A DNA stretch of 64,000 bases from assembly GCF_000308675.1 (NCBI RefSeq), contig NZ_BAGE01000024.1:1-64000 (forward strand). The letters run 5' to 3'. Shown one piece after another: positions 11,001-18,852 of this stretch. Under the pieces are notes generated by a model, which saw only the letters and a list, made by a program, of their open reading frames with translations, did no database searches and was not told the origin of the DNA. This DNA comes from Nocardia paucivorans NBRC 100373 (GTDB taxonomy: Bacteria > Actinomycetota > Actinomycetes > Mycobacteriales > Mycobacteriaceae). The position numbers and the translations under genes were made by a program. Position 1 is the first letter of the stretch; every line of letters begins with the position of its first letter.

Positions 11001-12490
11001 TCGGCGAGATCCGCCACGGGTTGTTCCAGTGCGCGCGCATAGCCCTCGGTCAGCGCGTCGAGGGCGGCTTCGCTGCGCGCACTGAAGGTGAGCACCGTCG
11101 GAACCACACTGTTCTCCGACCGCGAGGCGGTGTCGTCGACCCGGTCATCGGATGAGGTATCCGACTCCGGGGCAATGCTTTTCGACACCGGCTCGGACAG
11201 GACGACATTGGCGTTGGTGCCGCCGAAACCGAACGAGTTGACGCTGGCGATCGCGGTCTCGTATTCCTCGGGCCACGGTCGTGCCGTCGCGGCGACCTCG
11301 ATCGGCAGCGAGTCGAACTCGATATCCGGATTGCCCTGCCGATAGTGCAGACTCGCCGGCACCCGCCGATGACGGACACACAGTGCCGCCTTGATCAATC
11401 CGGCGACACCCGCCGCCGCCTCGAGATGCCCGATATTGGTTTTGATCGATCCGAGCAGCACCTTGTGATCCGGTTCCCGCTCGGTGCGCAGAACACGGCC
11501 GAGAGCGTTCGCTTCGATCGGATCACCGACCGGTGTCCCGGTGCCGTGCGCTTCCACATAACCGATTTCCGCGGGGGATACCCCCGCGGCGGCCAATGCC
11601 GCCCGGAAATTCTCCTCCTGCGATTCACCGCTGGGCACCGTGATGCCCTGGGTGCGACCGTCCTGGTTGACCGCACTACCGCGAATGACCGCATAAATCC
11701 GGTCGCCATCGGCCTCGGCGCGGGCCAGCGGTTTCAGCACCACCACACCGACGCCTTCTCCCCGGACGTATCCGTTGGCCGAGGCGTCGAAGGCGCGAGA
11801 CAGACCGTCCGGCGAGAGCATGGCGGCCTGGCTCAACGCAATACCGAACTGGGGCGTCAGCATCAGATTGACGCCACCGGCCAGGGCCAGATCACTTTCC
11901 CCGCGACGCAGACTCTGCACGGCCAGGTGCACGGCGACCAGGGAGGACGAGCAGGCCGTGTCGATGGTCATACTCGGGCCGCGGAGATCGAAGGTGTAGG
12001 ACAGGCGGTTGGAGACAATGCTCATGAATGTGCCCGTCGCCGAATGCGGACCGAGCCCTTCCACTTCGCTCGGCGCCGATTGCAGGGCGCCGTAGTCCTG
12101 GCTGCACGCGCCGATGAACACACCCGTCCGCGTGCCCGCCGCCGACCGCGGCACTATGCCGGCGTCCTCGAAAGCCTCCCAGCTCACTTCCAGCAGCAGT
12201 CGCTGCTGCGGGTCCATCTGTTCGGCGATACGTCCGGAAATACCGAAGAACGTCGCGTCGAATGTGTCCACCTCGTCCAGGTAACCGCCCCGACGCGCGC
12301 TGATTCGGCCCGGCTGTTGTGGTTTGGGTGAATAGAAATGGTCGACATCCCACCGGTCGGCGGGGGTGGTCGAGATGGCGTCGACACCTTGTTCGAGTAG
12401 TTCCCAAAGTTTTTCGGGTGTGGTGGCCCCACCCGGAAACCGGCATCCGATACCGATGATGGCGACTGGTTCGTCGGCCGCGTAGGTCAT
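5063..12490 (-). CDS. Iterative-type highly reducing type I polyketide synthase, KS-AT-DH-cMT-ER-KR-ACP
   Basis: A 2475-residue megasynthase with one complete module. KS spans about 1-430 (Cys in DTACSSSLVAVH, His in VEAHGTGT and NIGHLEAAAG). AT is at about 530-830 (GHSMGEIAAA; specificity site reads CACH). DH is at about 880-1170 (HDVFGSVIVP and LDACFQ). A C-methyltransferase follows at about 1260-1590 (VLEVGAGTGG), then an apparent structural KR remnant at about 1590-1790, ER at about 1790-2100 (IHAAAGGTGLAAVQIA), KR at about 2120-2330 (TGGLGGFG; SSATSMIGNRGQTNYAVAN) and ACP at about 2390-2470 (LDSLLAVE). All catalytic motifs look intact. There is no thioesterase. The ATG at 12490 overlaps the upstream cyclase-like stop as ATGA. 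Domain order with an embedded methyltransferase matches fungal highly reducing PKSs and differs from mycobacterial Mas-type enzymes. A reduced, alpha-methylated chain is the expected product; chain length cannot be read. Confidence 0.95.
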   Translation of the reverse strand: MTYAADEPVAIIGIGCRFPGGATTPEKLWELLEQGVDAISTTPADRWDVDHFYSPKPQQPGRISARRGGYLDEVDTFDATFFGISGRIAEQMDPQQRLLLEVSWEAFEDAGIVPRSAAGTRTGVFIGACSQDYGALQSAPSEVEGLGPHSATGTFMSIVSNRLSYTFDLRGPSMTIDTACSSSLVAVHLAVQSLRRGESDLALAGGVNLMLTPQFGIALSQAAMLSPDGLSRAFDASANGYVRGEGVGVVVLKPLARAEADGDRIYAVIRGSAVNQDGRTQGITVPSGESQEENFRAALAAAGVSPAEIGYVEAHGTGTPVGDPIEANALGRVLRTEREPDHKVLLGSIKTNIGHLEAAAGVAGLIKAALCVRHRRVPASLHYRQGNPDIEFDSLPIEVAATARPWPEEYETAIASVNSFGFGGTNANVVLSEPVSKSIAPESDTSSDDRVDDTASRSENSVVPTVLTFSARSEAALDALTEGYARALEQPVADLAEYGAASALRRSHHDHRRAVVAADTAEAVDKLRSGDLVTGQVTPGRTGKVAFLFNGQGPQWYAMGRTLLETSPIYRDKILECDRLARQYIDWSIYEALTADEESSPVSRTQYLQPTMFALQVALAELWKSWGVFPDAVLGHSMGEIAAAHVAGALSLSEALKVICHRARIQDGADPSGGMMFVAVSEQQARELCAGHPDELWVSAINSPRASTLSGRRPVLAALAEELDERGIFARLLRVNCACHSQDMDPLREELLEALGEIEHTATRIPLYSTLTGARIEGTELGTDYWWRNFRQPVLFEPAIRAMLADGYDTFVELSPHPVLANSVTEITADAVVVPSLIRKKDDWTVFGDTFARLYVAGCPIDWQRRYPTGAPVLDLPTNPWIRQSFWNESTVSRRDRTGAQQHPMLRRVDGPRPTWEIGWDDHRLTWVREHDVFGSVIVPGASYVEAVLAATEELTGQRCALDFVEFERACVLTEDPQLSRLELDPEAGTFEFHQRPVRGDTWLRNARGRFHTVSAEDAEDVTSAFDLSAIRDRCAATFSAIDVYGRFAHRGYAYGPAFCGIDKIHVGDGEALARVRVPRVLRNKLTGYLLHPAVLDACFQSAILHPRADRPDVLLPTSYLPTGIERVRLHRQVDLPVWCYTRSRKNDDTLLVDIYLLDDRGEVVAEYTSLTGKSVHHSTEGAADRLDDDFYAFTWQPSGLSTRPDRSALALAPRELAGELTPMSQELSERLGRAEYADDYRHDVTRLCAAYVSRCLDAFAVDGEFTVAEIPALLPKYQRALQGLLRLPIAEGVVHESGGRYRIERSCDTDVEKLWSELFTRYPACAWELLLLRRTGGRLYDVLVGRVDPLELLFADGTLVDTEAIYQNSPIARFYNLVARQVVRRLAETADPRRTLRVLEVGAGTGGLTASLLPVLPPERTEYVFTDVSPAFFSAARDRFRAFEFVDYRVLDLEHDLIAQDIPAGTFDLVVASDVVHATADAKKTLLFLQEVIAPGGALVLVEAAPDNPWLDLTFGLTDGWWSFRDQRVRPRTPLLSAQDWSELLRSVDYDDVAAFVDPVHSGGGSQTLLVARAPMEPSLPEPSDTVEVSGSWLVLAGPGDPLAEALAERIERHGGRAVTVGDPTDIDLAASAPTAIVDLRDRRVEDFEEALTETTVRIVDLLRRVSEVESGVWPRIVEVTRGAHAFRSEDIDPTGAAAWGIGAVAALELPQLRYTVIDLETRPSPTDLDAVWAELLTTDHEREVLIRAGERFVRRLRSWTPRPETEPAAELPAEIGFVLSTSGPGSLDGLHYAARERSAPAAGEVEIDVRAAGLNFLDVMMALGQVPPLESATEYRFGAECSGIVTRVGDGVTEFRVGDPVVAVSPLQGALADRLVVSAAHVVAKPATLNFEEAGSIPIVFLTAWYALHELARLTAGERVLIHAAAGGTGLAAVQIAQLLGAEVFATAGSPAKRELLRTLGVRHVFDSRSADFADRIRAVTDGGGVDVVLNSLTGEAVEQSITCLAPYGRFVELGKRDLLQDRKMGLRPFLRNLSYFGFDLRQLLVDRPEATRRVFRELMDRFAAGELRPLPYRLFHPSQTEAAFRHLAAARHIGKVVLTMNEREIAVQRAPQPPSTDGTWLITGGLGGFGLAMAEALVESGVRHLVLVGRSGVRDGETASRVDALRQRGVQVSVEAVDIASRAQVAALLERIDAELPPLRGVLHCAMVLDDALLADMTPERIRKVLAPKAFGARHLDELTADLPLEAFVLFSSATSMIGNRGQTNYAVANAFLDQLAHARRARGRAALAVNWGAISDAGYVARHEEVGRLVAATGMRGFTSTAAYRALTTLWATPAPQVGVLPMDWSEFFGHHGITADEHPRYEHLSDRASGAATVGAGGSLRQQLLARGESARGELVTAALEARLASVLGIPQDSLDKNMPLMDYLDSLLAVEISAWLERELGTKVTIMELMKGPSVLELADMVLDRLDKQ

Positions 12491-13479
12491 ATCTGCTCCA
12501 GGTAATTGAACGCGGCGAGCACTTGCGCCGTGGTGAATACGTCCTGAGTCGCTCGGAACGAGCGGTAACTTTCGGTTTCCGGATACGGGTAGCGGCCGCC
12601 GAACCACGAACCGTCGGGGCGACGTCGCGCCAGCAACCAGTCGATCGCCCGACGCACCGGCGGTTCACCTGCGTCCATACCGGCGTGAGCGAGCGTCGCC
12701 AGGGCGAGCGCGGTTTGGAGCTCGGGGACGGACGGCTCGCCGTGGAAGCCGTCGACCCGGGAGAACCAGCTTCCGTCCGGGCGCTGCCGAGCGAGGACGA
12801 AATCACGTGCTTTCGCCACGGCGGCGTAGTTACCGTAGTCCGCCAGCGCGGCGACCGCCGGACGCATCAGGTAATAGTGGGTGCAGTAGTAGTACCAGTT
12901 GATGCCGAAATGGCCTTCCGCATTCTGTTTCCCGGCCAAGAAGTTCAGCGCCTCGTCGAGATGATCCGGCTCGATTTCCGCCTTGTCCAGGGCGCACAGC
13001 ACAAATCCGGTAACCGATGATTCCCGCTGAAATGCCTTCGGGATGTGACTGTGCACTTCCTCCCACGGACCGTCGGGCAGCTGTCTACTTCGGAGAAATT
13101 CCGCTTTTCGACGGGCAGACTCCTCGCAACCGAGCAGCGAGAGCGCGTGTACGTATTCGCTACTGGTCTCGGTGCAGTATTCGTCGTCGGCTATTTCCAG
13201 CGCGCCCCAACTGAGCATTCCCGTCGGTTTTTCCCGACCGGAGAGAAATCCCAGCAGAGCATCGATGACTTCACCCGATTCCGAAGGCAATCGCTTCTGC
13301 CACAGCGCGATAGCCTTCAGAGCATTGACCGAATCCCACTCTTGGAACACATCCACCGATGGATCCTCTGCAATGGACCCGTCGGATTGCAGGCATCGAC
13401 GGAAATAGTCGAAGGCCTGTGCAACCACAGTATCGATGGTCAGATCATGGTCTGCGAATACCCGCTCGAGCATGTTCAC
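12487..13479 (-). CDS. Prenyltransferase/squalene-oxidase-repeat protein, terpene-cyclase-like, coupled to the PKS
   Basis: A 330-residue protein made of about six repeats of a helix pair ending in Q-x-x-D/E-G-S/H-W/F (for example RSRQLPDGPW, ARQRPDGSW, ARRRPDGSW), the hallmark of the alpha/alpha-barrel of squalene-hopene cyclases and protein prenyltransferase beta subunits. I see no DxDD cyclase motif; the nearest is EIADDE (about residues 95-100). It has one barrel domain rather than the two of a full hopene cyclase. The frame opens with GTG at 13479, and an ATG at 13473 is equally possible; neither has a clear ribosome site. It overlaps the PKS start by 4 nt, so it is made in step with the PKS. 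It may shape or cyclise the polyketide, or be a non-catalytic scaffold. Its function is unknown. Confidence 0.72.
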   Translation of the reverse strand: MNMLERVFADHDLTIDTVVAQAFDYFRRCLQSDGSIAEDPSVDVFQEWDSVNALKAIALWQKRLPSESGEVIDALLGFLSGREKPTGMLSWGALEIADDEYCTETSSEYVHALSLLGCEESARRKAEFLRSRQLPDGPWEEVHSHIPKAFQRESSVTGFVLCALDKAEIEPDHLDEALNFLAGKQNAEGHFGINWYYYCTHYYLMRPAVAALADYGNYAAVAKARDFVLARQRPDGSWFSRVDGFHGEPSVPELQTALALATLAHAGMDAGEPPVRRAIDWLLARRRPDGSWFGGRYPYPETESYRSFRATQDVFTTAQVLAAFNYLEQI

Positions 13480-13727
13480 GCTATCGCAACCGCAGCGAAC
13501 CGCAACTCCGGCCGGATTTTATCGGAAAAATTTCGCTCATAACCAACTCCGTACACGCTACCATCCATCACCGCCGGACCGGCCGGTGCGATACCGCAGG
13601 AAGCTACCACGAAGCAACCCACCCGCGAAGTTCCCAAATATGGGAGTTATGCAGCATTCGAATCCATTCATCTTCGCTGTACGCTTCCGCCGCCGGGGGT
13701 GGCATTTTCGGAGGACGGGAGTCATAT
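13480..13727. promoter_or_regulatory. Divergent promoter region of the PKS and ligase/P450 operons
   Basis: This 248-nt gap separates the minus-strand cyclase-like/PKS/hydrolase operon from the plus-strand ligase/P450 operon. It is richer in A+T than its surroundings, especially at 13500-13560 and 13620-13680. I could not fix -35 and -10 boxes or a clear inverted repeat. It is the only place from which both operons can start. Confidence 0.5.
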
Positions 13728-15368
13728 ATGAGCGACGAGGCCGACGTCGACTACGAGTGGGTGGATGTCACCACCCTCGGCGATCTGTTGGACCGACGAG
13801 CCCAAGCCCACCCGGATCGGGTTGCATTGGCCTTCCCGGACGCCGAACTCGACTACGCGCAACTGGCCGCCCGCGCGGACGCTCTCGCCCGCGCGCTACT
13901 GGCCGCCGGCACCTCCCGAGGCGAGACCGTCGGAATTCTGCTCCCGAACTGCCCGGACTCGATCGCGACGTTGTTCGCGGTCACCAAGATCGGCGCCGTA
14001 CCCGTCCCGATCAACGGTCGATTCAAGGAATACGAACTGCAGCAGGTGATCACGCACTCCCGTATGCGCCTGCTGTTCGTCCATCCCGACACGCCGCTTC
14101 CCGACTCGGTACGCGCACAGGCCCCGGACCTACAACAGGTGGTACTGCTCACGAGCGACCGGGCACCCGAGGGCGTAACACCCGAATCCGAATTCCTCGC
14201 GGCGGCGGCCCATGTGACGGATACGCAGATCCGTGACCGCCGGCAACTGGTGCGGGTCCGCGACACCGCCATGGTCATGTACACGTCCGGGACCTCGGCA
14301 AGCCCCAAGGGCGCGATGATCAGCCACGAGGCCCTGATCCGATTCGCCGCGGGCGCCCGCACCAGACTCTCACTCACCGACCACGATCGCGTCTGGACAC
14401 CACTACCGCTGTTCCATATCGGCGCGGTCGCCTTCGCCATCGCCACACTCTACGCCGGCTGCCGATACTGCCATGTCGGGTTCTACCGGCCCGATACCGC
14501 GCTGGACCATCTGGAAGCACAGCGCTGCACGGTCGCCCTGCCCGGCTTCGAAACGGTATGGCTGCCGGTATTGAACCAGCCCGACTTCGACCGACGCGAC
14601 CTGTCCGCGCTCCGGCTCGTCATGGCGGTGGGCGTTCCGGAACGCCTGCGCGATATGGCCACCCGGCTACCGCAGGCGATCCAGGTGTCGTGTTTCGGCA
14701 TGACCGAGGCCTCCTCGTTCCTGGCGCTGAGCAGGCAGACCGACACCCATGAGCAGCGCATGACCACCGGTGGGCACCCGCTGCCCGGGATGGAGTGCCG
14801 CGTGGTGGATCCGGAGACCGGACACGACCTGCCACCGGGCACGGAGGGCGAATTGCTGTTCCGCGGCAGCAATTGCTTCGACGGCTATCTCCACGACCCG
14901 GAGCTGACGGCCCGCGCCTTCGACGAGCAGGGATGGTTCCACACCGGTGATATCGCCGTCATGGACGCCGACGGCCGGGTCACCTTCGTGAGCCGGCTCA
15001 AGGACATGCTCAAGGTCGGCGGCGAGAACGTCTCGGCGGTCGAGGTGGAGGGGTATCTACTGCGGCACCCGGCCGTCCACATCGCGCAGGTCGTCGGCGC
15101 GCCGGACGACTACTACGTGGAGGTGCCGGCCGCCTATATCGAGTTGAAGCCGGGCGCCACCGCCACCGAGCAGGAGATCATCGACTTCTGCCTGGGCAAT
15201 ATCGCCACCTACCGGGTACCCCGATACGTCCGGTTCCTCGAGGAATGGCCGATGTCCGGTACGAAGATCAAGAAATACGTTCTGCGCGAGCGGATCAGGA
15301 CCGAGCTCGCCGAGGCGGGCATCACTCGGGCGCCCAAGCTACGAGTGGTGCAGGGGGCCCGTCCATGA
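13728..15368 (+). CDS. Class I adenylate-forming acyl-CoA ligase
   Basis: A 546-residue AMP-dependent synthetase/ligase that would activate a carboxylic acid as acyl-AMP and then a CoA or ACP thioester. Motifs are the P-loop MYTSGTSASPKGAMISH (about residues 185-201), FGMTEASS (about 322), the hinge GWFHTGDIAVMDADGRVTF (about 402), the GGENVSAVEVE segment, and a C-terminal Lys in PMSGTKIKKYVL. The ATG at 13728 is preceded by a GGAGG-type site (13710-13720) and fits family length; the frame is open further upstream but lacks homology there. It overlaps the following P450 start as ATGA. Diverging from the PKS operon, it may load a starter acid or reactivate the released product. The substrate is not readable. 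Confidence 0.88.
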   Translation: MSDEADVDYEWVDVTTLGDLLDRRAQAHPDRVALAFPDAELDYAQLAARADALARALLAAGTSRGETVGILLPNCPDSIATLFAVTKIGAVPVPINGRFKEYELQQVITHSRMRLLFVHPDTPLPDSVRAQAPDLQQVVLLTSDRAPEGVTPESEFLAAAAHVTDTQIRDRRQLVRVRDTAMVMYTSGTSASPKGAMISHEALIRFAAGARTRLSLTDHDRVWTPLPLFHIGAVAFAIATLYAGCRYCHVGFYRPDTALDHLEAQRCTVALPGFETVWLPVLNQPDFDRRDLSALRLVMAVGVPERLRDMATRLPQAIQVSCFGMTEASSFLALSRQTDTHEQRMTTGGHPLPGMECRVVDPETGHDLPPGTEGELLFRGSNCFDGYLHDPELTARAFDEQGWFHTGDIAVMDADGRVTFVSRLKDMLKVGGENVSAVEVEGYLLRHPAVHIAQVVGAPDDYYVEVPAAYIELKPGATATEQEIIDFCLGNIATYRVPRYVRFLEEWPMSGTKIKKYVLRERIRTELAEAGITRAPKLRVVQGARP

Positions 15369-16636
15369 GCGGTGAACTACGCACCATAACCCGGCTGTAC
15401 CGGAACGCGGCCCGTCTGAAGACGTCGGCCGCGCTCGGAGATCCGGTTGCCGCCGTCATGAACCTACCCCGCGGCGTTTCCGGGCACGCGGCCTACGAGC
15501 GGATCCGGGCAGGCGGTGAACTGGTGCGTGGTCGCAGCGGCCTGCACATGTCCGCCACCTACTCGGTCTGCAACGGGCTTCTGCGCGACAACCGGTTCAA
15601 GGTGGCGCCCACCTCGGCGGTGCGCCTGCGACTGGGACCGTTGCCCGGTCAGCGAACCGATTTTCTGGTACATCCGCTCGACGACTCGCTGGCTTCGGAG
15701 AATCCGCCGGAGCACACGCGGTTGCGCAAGATCGTCGCACCGTTGTTCGGCGCCGCGCAGATACGAGCCCGGCGAGCCTTCGTCGAAGAGCTGGTGGAGC
15801 GGCGGTTGGATCGATTGGATCGCGACGAGCCCGTCGACCTGATCGACGAGTTCGCCCTGCGCATACCGAGTCTGGTGATCGCCGAACTTCTCGGCCTCCC
15901 CCCGGAGGATCATGATCTCTTCGCACACTGGGGTATCGAATTCGGCGCGACGGTCGACGGGGCGCGCGGCATTCGGGAGCGCCGGCGCACGCACGTATTG
16001 CTCTCCGAACTCACCGACTACTTCGCCGCGGTGACCGAGCTGCGCCGCAAGGAACCCGGCGAAGACATGATCACGGCACTGACCCATGCGGTGGACGAAG
16101 GAGCGATGACCGAGGAGGGGCTGGTGTCCACCTGCCAGGCACTCCTCATCGGCGGCTTCGTGACCACGGCCAATATCATCGGCAATGCCGTTGTCGCCCT
16201 GTCGCGTTTTCCCGAGCAACGCGAGCTGTTCACGAGCGACCTCGACAAGGCACCGCAGGTGGTGGAGGAAGCGCTGCGCTGGGAGGCCCCGGCCCAATAC
16301 AGCGTCCGGGTGGCGGGTGAACCGCTGGAGCTGGCCGGTCGAGAGATCGGGAAGGGTACGCCCGTGGTGGCCTTGTTGGCGGCCGCCAACCGCGATCCCG
16401 ATGTCTTCACCGAACCCGAGCGGTTCGATATCGACCGGCCGAACGCGCGCGACCACCTCTCCTTCGCAGCCGGTGTGCACTACTGTCTGGGTGCCGGGCT
16501 GGCCCGGCTGGAAGGCGAGATCGCATTGCGCGGTCTCTATCGACGGTATCCCCGGCTCGAGACGGTCGGGCAGGGTGAATACTGCCCGTCCCGAGTCATC
16601 CGGGGCCCTCGCCACCTGCCGGTCCGGACTCGATAA
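15365..16636 (+). CDS. Cytochrome P450 with an altered I-helix motif
   Basis: A 423-residue class I bacterial P450, likely a tailoring monooxygenase of the PKS pathway and dependent on ferredoxin partners not encoded nearby. The heme loop FAAGVHYCLGAGLARLE (about residues 360-376), ExxR as EALR (about 306) and a PERF-like segment are present. The I-helix normally reads A/G-G-x-D/E-T-T, but here it is GGFVTT, so the acid used in proton delivery is replaced by Val. The start codon overlaps the ligase stop by 4 nt, making a two-gene operon. A hairpin at 16797-16822 lies downstream. It resembles the P450 at 18853-20079 in the heme loop, substrate-recognition spacing and altered I-helix, so the two probably act in one pathway. 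Confidence 0.9.
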   Translation: MSGELRTITRLYRNAARLKTSAALGDPVAAVMNLPRGVSGHAAYERIRAGGELVRGRSGLHMSATYSVCNGLLRDNRFKVAPTSAVRLRLGPLPGQRTDFLVHPLDDSLASENPPEHTRLRKIVAPLFGAAQIRARRAFVEELVERRLDRLDRDEPVDLIDEFALRIPSLVIAELLGLPPEDHDLFAHWGIEFGATVDGARGIRERRRTHVLLSELTDYFAAVTELRRKEPGEDMITALTHAVDEGAMTEEGLVSTCQALLIGGFVTTANIIGNAVVALSRFPEQRELFTSDLDKAPQVVEEALRWEAPAQYSVRVAGEPLELAGREIGKGTPVVALLAAANRDPDVFTEPERFDIDRPNARDHLSFAAGVHYCLGAGLARLEGEIALRGLYRRYPRLETVGQGEYCPSRVIRGPRHLPVRTR

Positions 16637-16796
16637 AGGTGTCGAATACCACCTCGTGACCGCCGCGATGTCTCCGGTCGGCCGCTGATCTCCCTTCGAA
16701 CCGGTGGTCCGGAACCGGCTGCCGACGGCTTCAGCGACCGCCCATCCCTGCCACCGGAACCAATCGGCATATCGGCTGCCGGGCCTCGCCGCGAAT

Positions 16797-16822
16797 CGGT
16801 GGTGAGCGGCTGCTCACCACCG
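16797..16822 (+). terminator. Hairpin terminator after the ligase/P450 operon
   Basis: Arms CGGTGGTGAGC (16797-16807) and GCTCACCACCG (16812-16822) form a perfect 11-bp stem with a 4-nt loop, about 160 nt after the P450 stop. No T-run is present. Confidence 0.55.
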
Positions 16823-16907
16823 GGGTATGCGACATCGGCATGCTCTGTCGGTGCGATATGTCATCCTCCCGAGGTAACCAACCCTGCTCGGAGGGGAGAA
16901 CGACAAT

Positions 16908-17090
16908 ATGGCCGAGATCGAGGACCGGCCCGCGATGAGACCGGTCGCGCGCTGTCGCCGCTGTCACGGATGGCTCCTGTCACCGCAGTCGATCGCCGAA
17001 GGGATCGGCCCGACCTGCGCGGTCCGCGAGCGCATCGAGCGGTGCGCCGCGACGGCGGCGCAACCGGCACTGTTCGATATCGCAGCCTGA
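16908..17090 (+). CDS. Small DUF6011-type zinc-ribbon-like protein
   Basis: A 60-residue protein with the signature CRRCHGWLLSPQSIAEGIGP followed by a further Cys (TCAVRERI), which is the compact Cys pattern of actinobacterial and phage DUF6011 proteins. Three or four Cys plus a His could bind zinc. The ATG follows a clear GGAGGGGAGAACGACAAT site, which supports real translation despite the small size. It stands alone between the P450 operon and the GlxA-type regulator, on the plus strand. The function is unknown. Nothing links it to the polyketide pathway except position. Confidence 0.6.
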   Translation: MAEIEDRPAMRPVARCRRCHGWLLSPQSIAEGIGPTCAVRERIERCAATAAQPALFDIAA

Positions 17091-17319
17091 GCCATGCCGC
17101 TGTCGACCGACGGCAACCATGGGGTCGTCACGTGTGGGCGCGGCCGATGTCGATGCCGAAATCTCCTTGCGCGGGCAATAGGGCCTTGCCCGCGGCGAAG
17201 ACTTGCCCGCAACGAAGAGAGGAAGAAGGAGAAACCGGAGAAAGCGACGCCCTATGGCGAATCGCAGACCGGAACGAAGGGTCGACCGGCCACCACCACC
17301 GGGCTCGGACGAATCGTCC

Positions 17320-18294
17320 TTATCGGGCCGGGCGGCGGGCTCGGATCTCGGTCAACGACAGCCCCCGGCGACGACGGGCGAGCGCACGCAAAGAGCTCGC
17401 ATTGGCATAGCCGACTTCCCGTGCGATGGCCTCCACTGTCAAATCGGTGGTCCGCAGCAGCCGACCGGCACGATCCAAACGGATATCGTCGGCGAAATCC
17501 TTGGGCGACATACCGAGCGCGGCGCGGGTGGCCCGCTGCAGGCTGCGTTCGGTGACCCCCAGCTCACGCGCTGCGGTGGAGATCAGAAACTGTTCGGAGA
17601 GGTGATCGCGCACCCAACGTTCGTAGCCTGCGACCAACGAGTTGCCCCGGGCGACCACCTCGGGGATGACATACGAGGCCTGGCTGGTCCGGTCGTCGAC
17701 CGCGAGGTAACGCCGCACCTGCTCCGCCAGCTCCGGGCTGGTGCGGTACACCAGGGACAGGGCCATGTCCACATGGGACAGTGACGCGCCGGCGGTCGTC
17801 ACCCCGTCACCGTGACAGACGATGCTCGTCTCGTCCAGGTCGACCTCGGGATAGCGTTTGCGGAAACTGGCCCCCAACCACCAGCTGGTGGTGGCCGGAC
17901 CACCTGCAAGCACCCCCGCCTCGGCCAAGAAGAACGTTCCGGTGCAGGCCGCGGCGAGATGCGCGCCGCGCGCACGCGCACTGCGGATATGCTCCACCAG
18001 CCATGCGTTACCGGGCGCGGATACGAGTTCGACCAGCGAGCCCGGCTCCAGGACGTTCACCGCGGCCACCGCGACGGTATCGAAGGGCTCGGAAATCTCA
18101 CCGAGCGGTGTGGTCGGCACCAGGTTTCCGCTTCCCGAGCGCACCGATTCCCCCAGGGACACGGTATGCACATTCCAGGCGGCAGGCGGGTGCGGCAGTT
18201 CGTCACGCAGGACATTCGCTGTACTGAAGACACCGAGTAGAGTGCCGAGGCCGAGTTCACCCACACCATCCACTACGAAAATGCCCACGTTCAC
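17320..18294 (-). CDS. GlxA-type transcriptional regulator (DJ-1/PfpI domain plus AraC HTH)
   Basis: A 324-residue regulator. The N-terminal part (about 1-190) is an amidotransferase-like DJ-1/PfpI domain with ACTGTFFLAEAGVL (about residues 115-128), where the Cys sits at the nucleophile elbow. The C-terminal part (about 215-320) is a double AraC helix-turn-helix (STAARELGVTERSLQRATRA and VEAIAREVGYANASSLRALA). I start it at the GTG at 18294, which gives MNVGIFVVDGVGELGLGTLLG; upstream frame residues do not match the family. No good ribosome site is visible. Its place between the two halves of the polyketide region suggests a pathway activator. The ligand is unknown. Confidence 0.82.
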   Translation of the reverse strand: MNVGIFVVDGVGELGLGTLLGVFSTANVLRDELPHPPAAWNVHTVSLGESVRSGSGNLVPTTPLGEISEPFDTVAVAAVNVLEPGSLVELVSAPGNAWLVEHIRSARARGAHLAAACTGTFFLAEAGVLAGGPATTSWWLGASFRKRYPEVDLDETSIVCHGDGVTTAGASLSHVDMALSLVYRTSPELAEQVRRYLAVDDRTSQASYVIPEVVARGNSLVAGYERWVRDHLSEQFLISTAARELGVTERSLQRATRAALGMSPKDFADDIRLDRAGRLLRTTDLTVEAIAREVGYANASSLRALARRRRGLSLTEIRARRPAR

Positions 18295-18852
18295 GCCCGC
18301 AGGATACGGCGCGATATCACCGCGACAAAACCTCGCGGTTCGATTTGCGGCACCATGAGCTGTCGGTACGGATCGACCGAATGTCGCAAACGCATCCTTT
18401 CCGGTCGCTTCCGCCCCTCGGCTCGGGCCATGAGACCCCGTAGGGTGAGGCCACGGCGCAGTCATCCCCGAGCGACTACGCCCTGGTTCGTGTAGACATC
18501 ACCGATCGAGAGCGAATGCCCGGAAATGACCCTTGCGCGACACCGCGACGCATGGTTCGGGTATCCATGTCACGCCACCGCTCCCTCGGCGTCTCACACT
18601 TCCCCCGCCGTTCATCGACGGTCTCACCGATAGCCTTCGGGGCCGGCCGGCATGTGCCCGCGGCACCATGCCGCGCGCCCCGTCCCCCGGCCATCGGATA
18701 CGGAGGCATGGTTGCGGCGCTGCGGGGTGCGCCGCAACTTTACGTCCGTATCCCAACGCTTCGACCGCTGGGCCCGCGGCCGCACCCGACGCACCGCCGC
18801 CCGCCCGGGTGACGGCCGCCGGGTCGGATACGACGGAGTGTCGGGTGGCGTA
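18295..18852. other. Intergenic stretch without a recognisable gene
   Basis: This 558-nt stretch lies between the start of the GlxA-type gene and the end of the minus-strand P450. It presumably holds the regulator promoter and the end of the P450/radical-SAM transcript. Short frames here have atypical composition and I could not support any as genes. Confidence 0.5.

Noticed and set aside
8762..11155. A 797-codon plus-strand open frame
   Set aside because: It lies entirely antisense to the PKS DH/AT region. Its His/Gln/Arg-rich composition is typical of a shadow frame in G+C-rich DNA, and the PKS motifs on the other strand are unambiguous.
5063..12490. The PKS as a mycobacterial Mas/Pks-type lipid synthase
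   Set aside because: Mas-type enzymes lack the C-methyltransferase and pair with FadD/PapA genes. Here a cMT is present and the neighbours are different.
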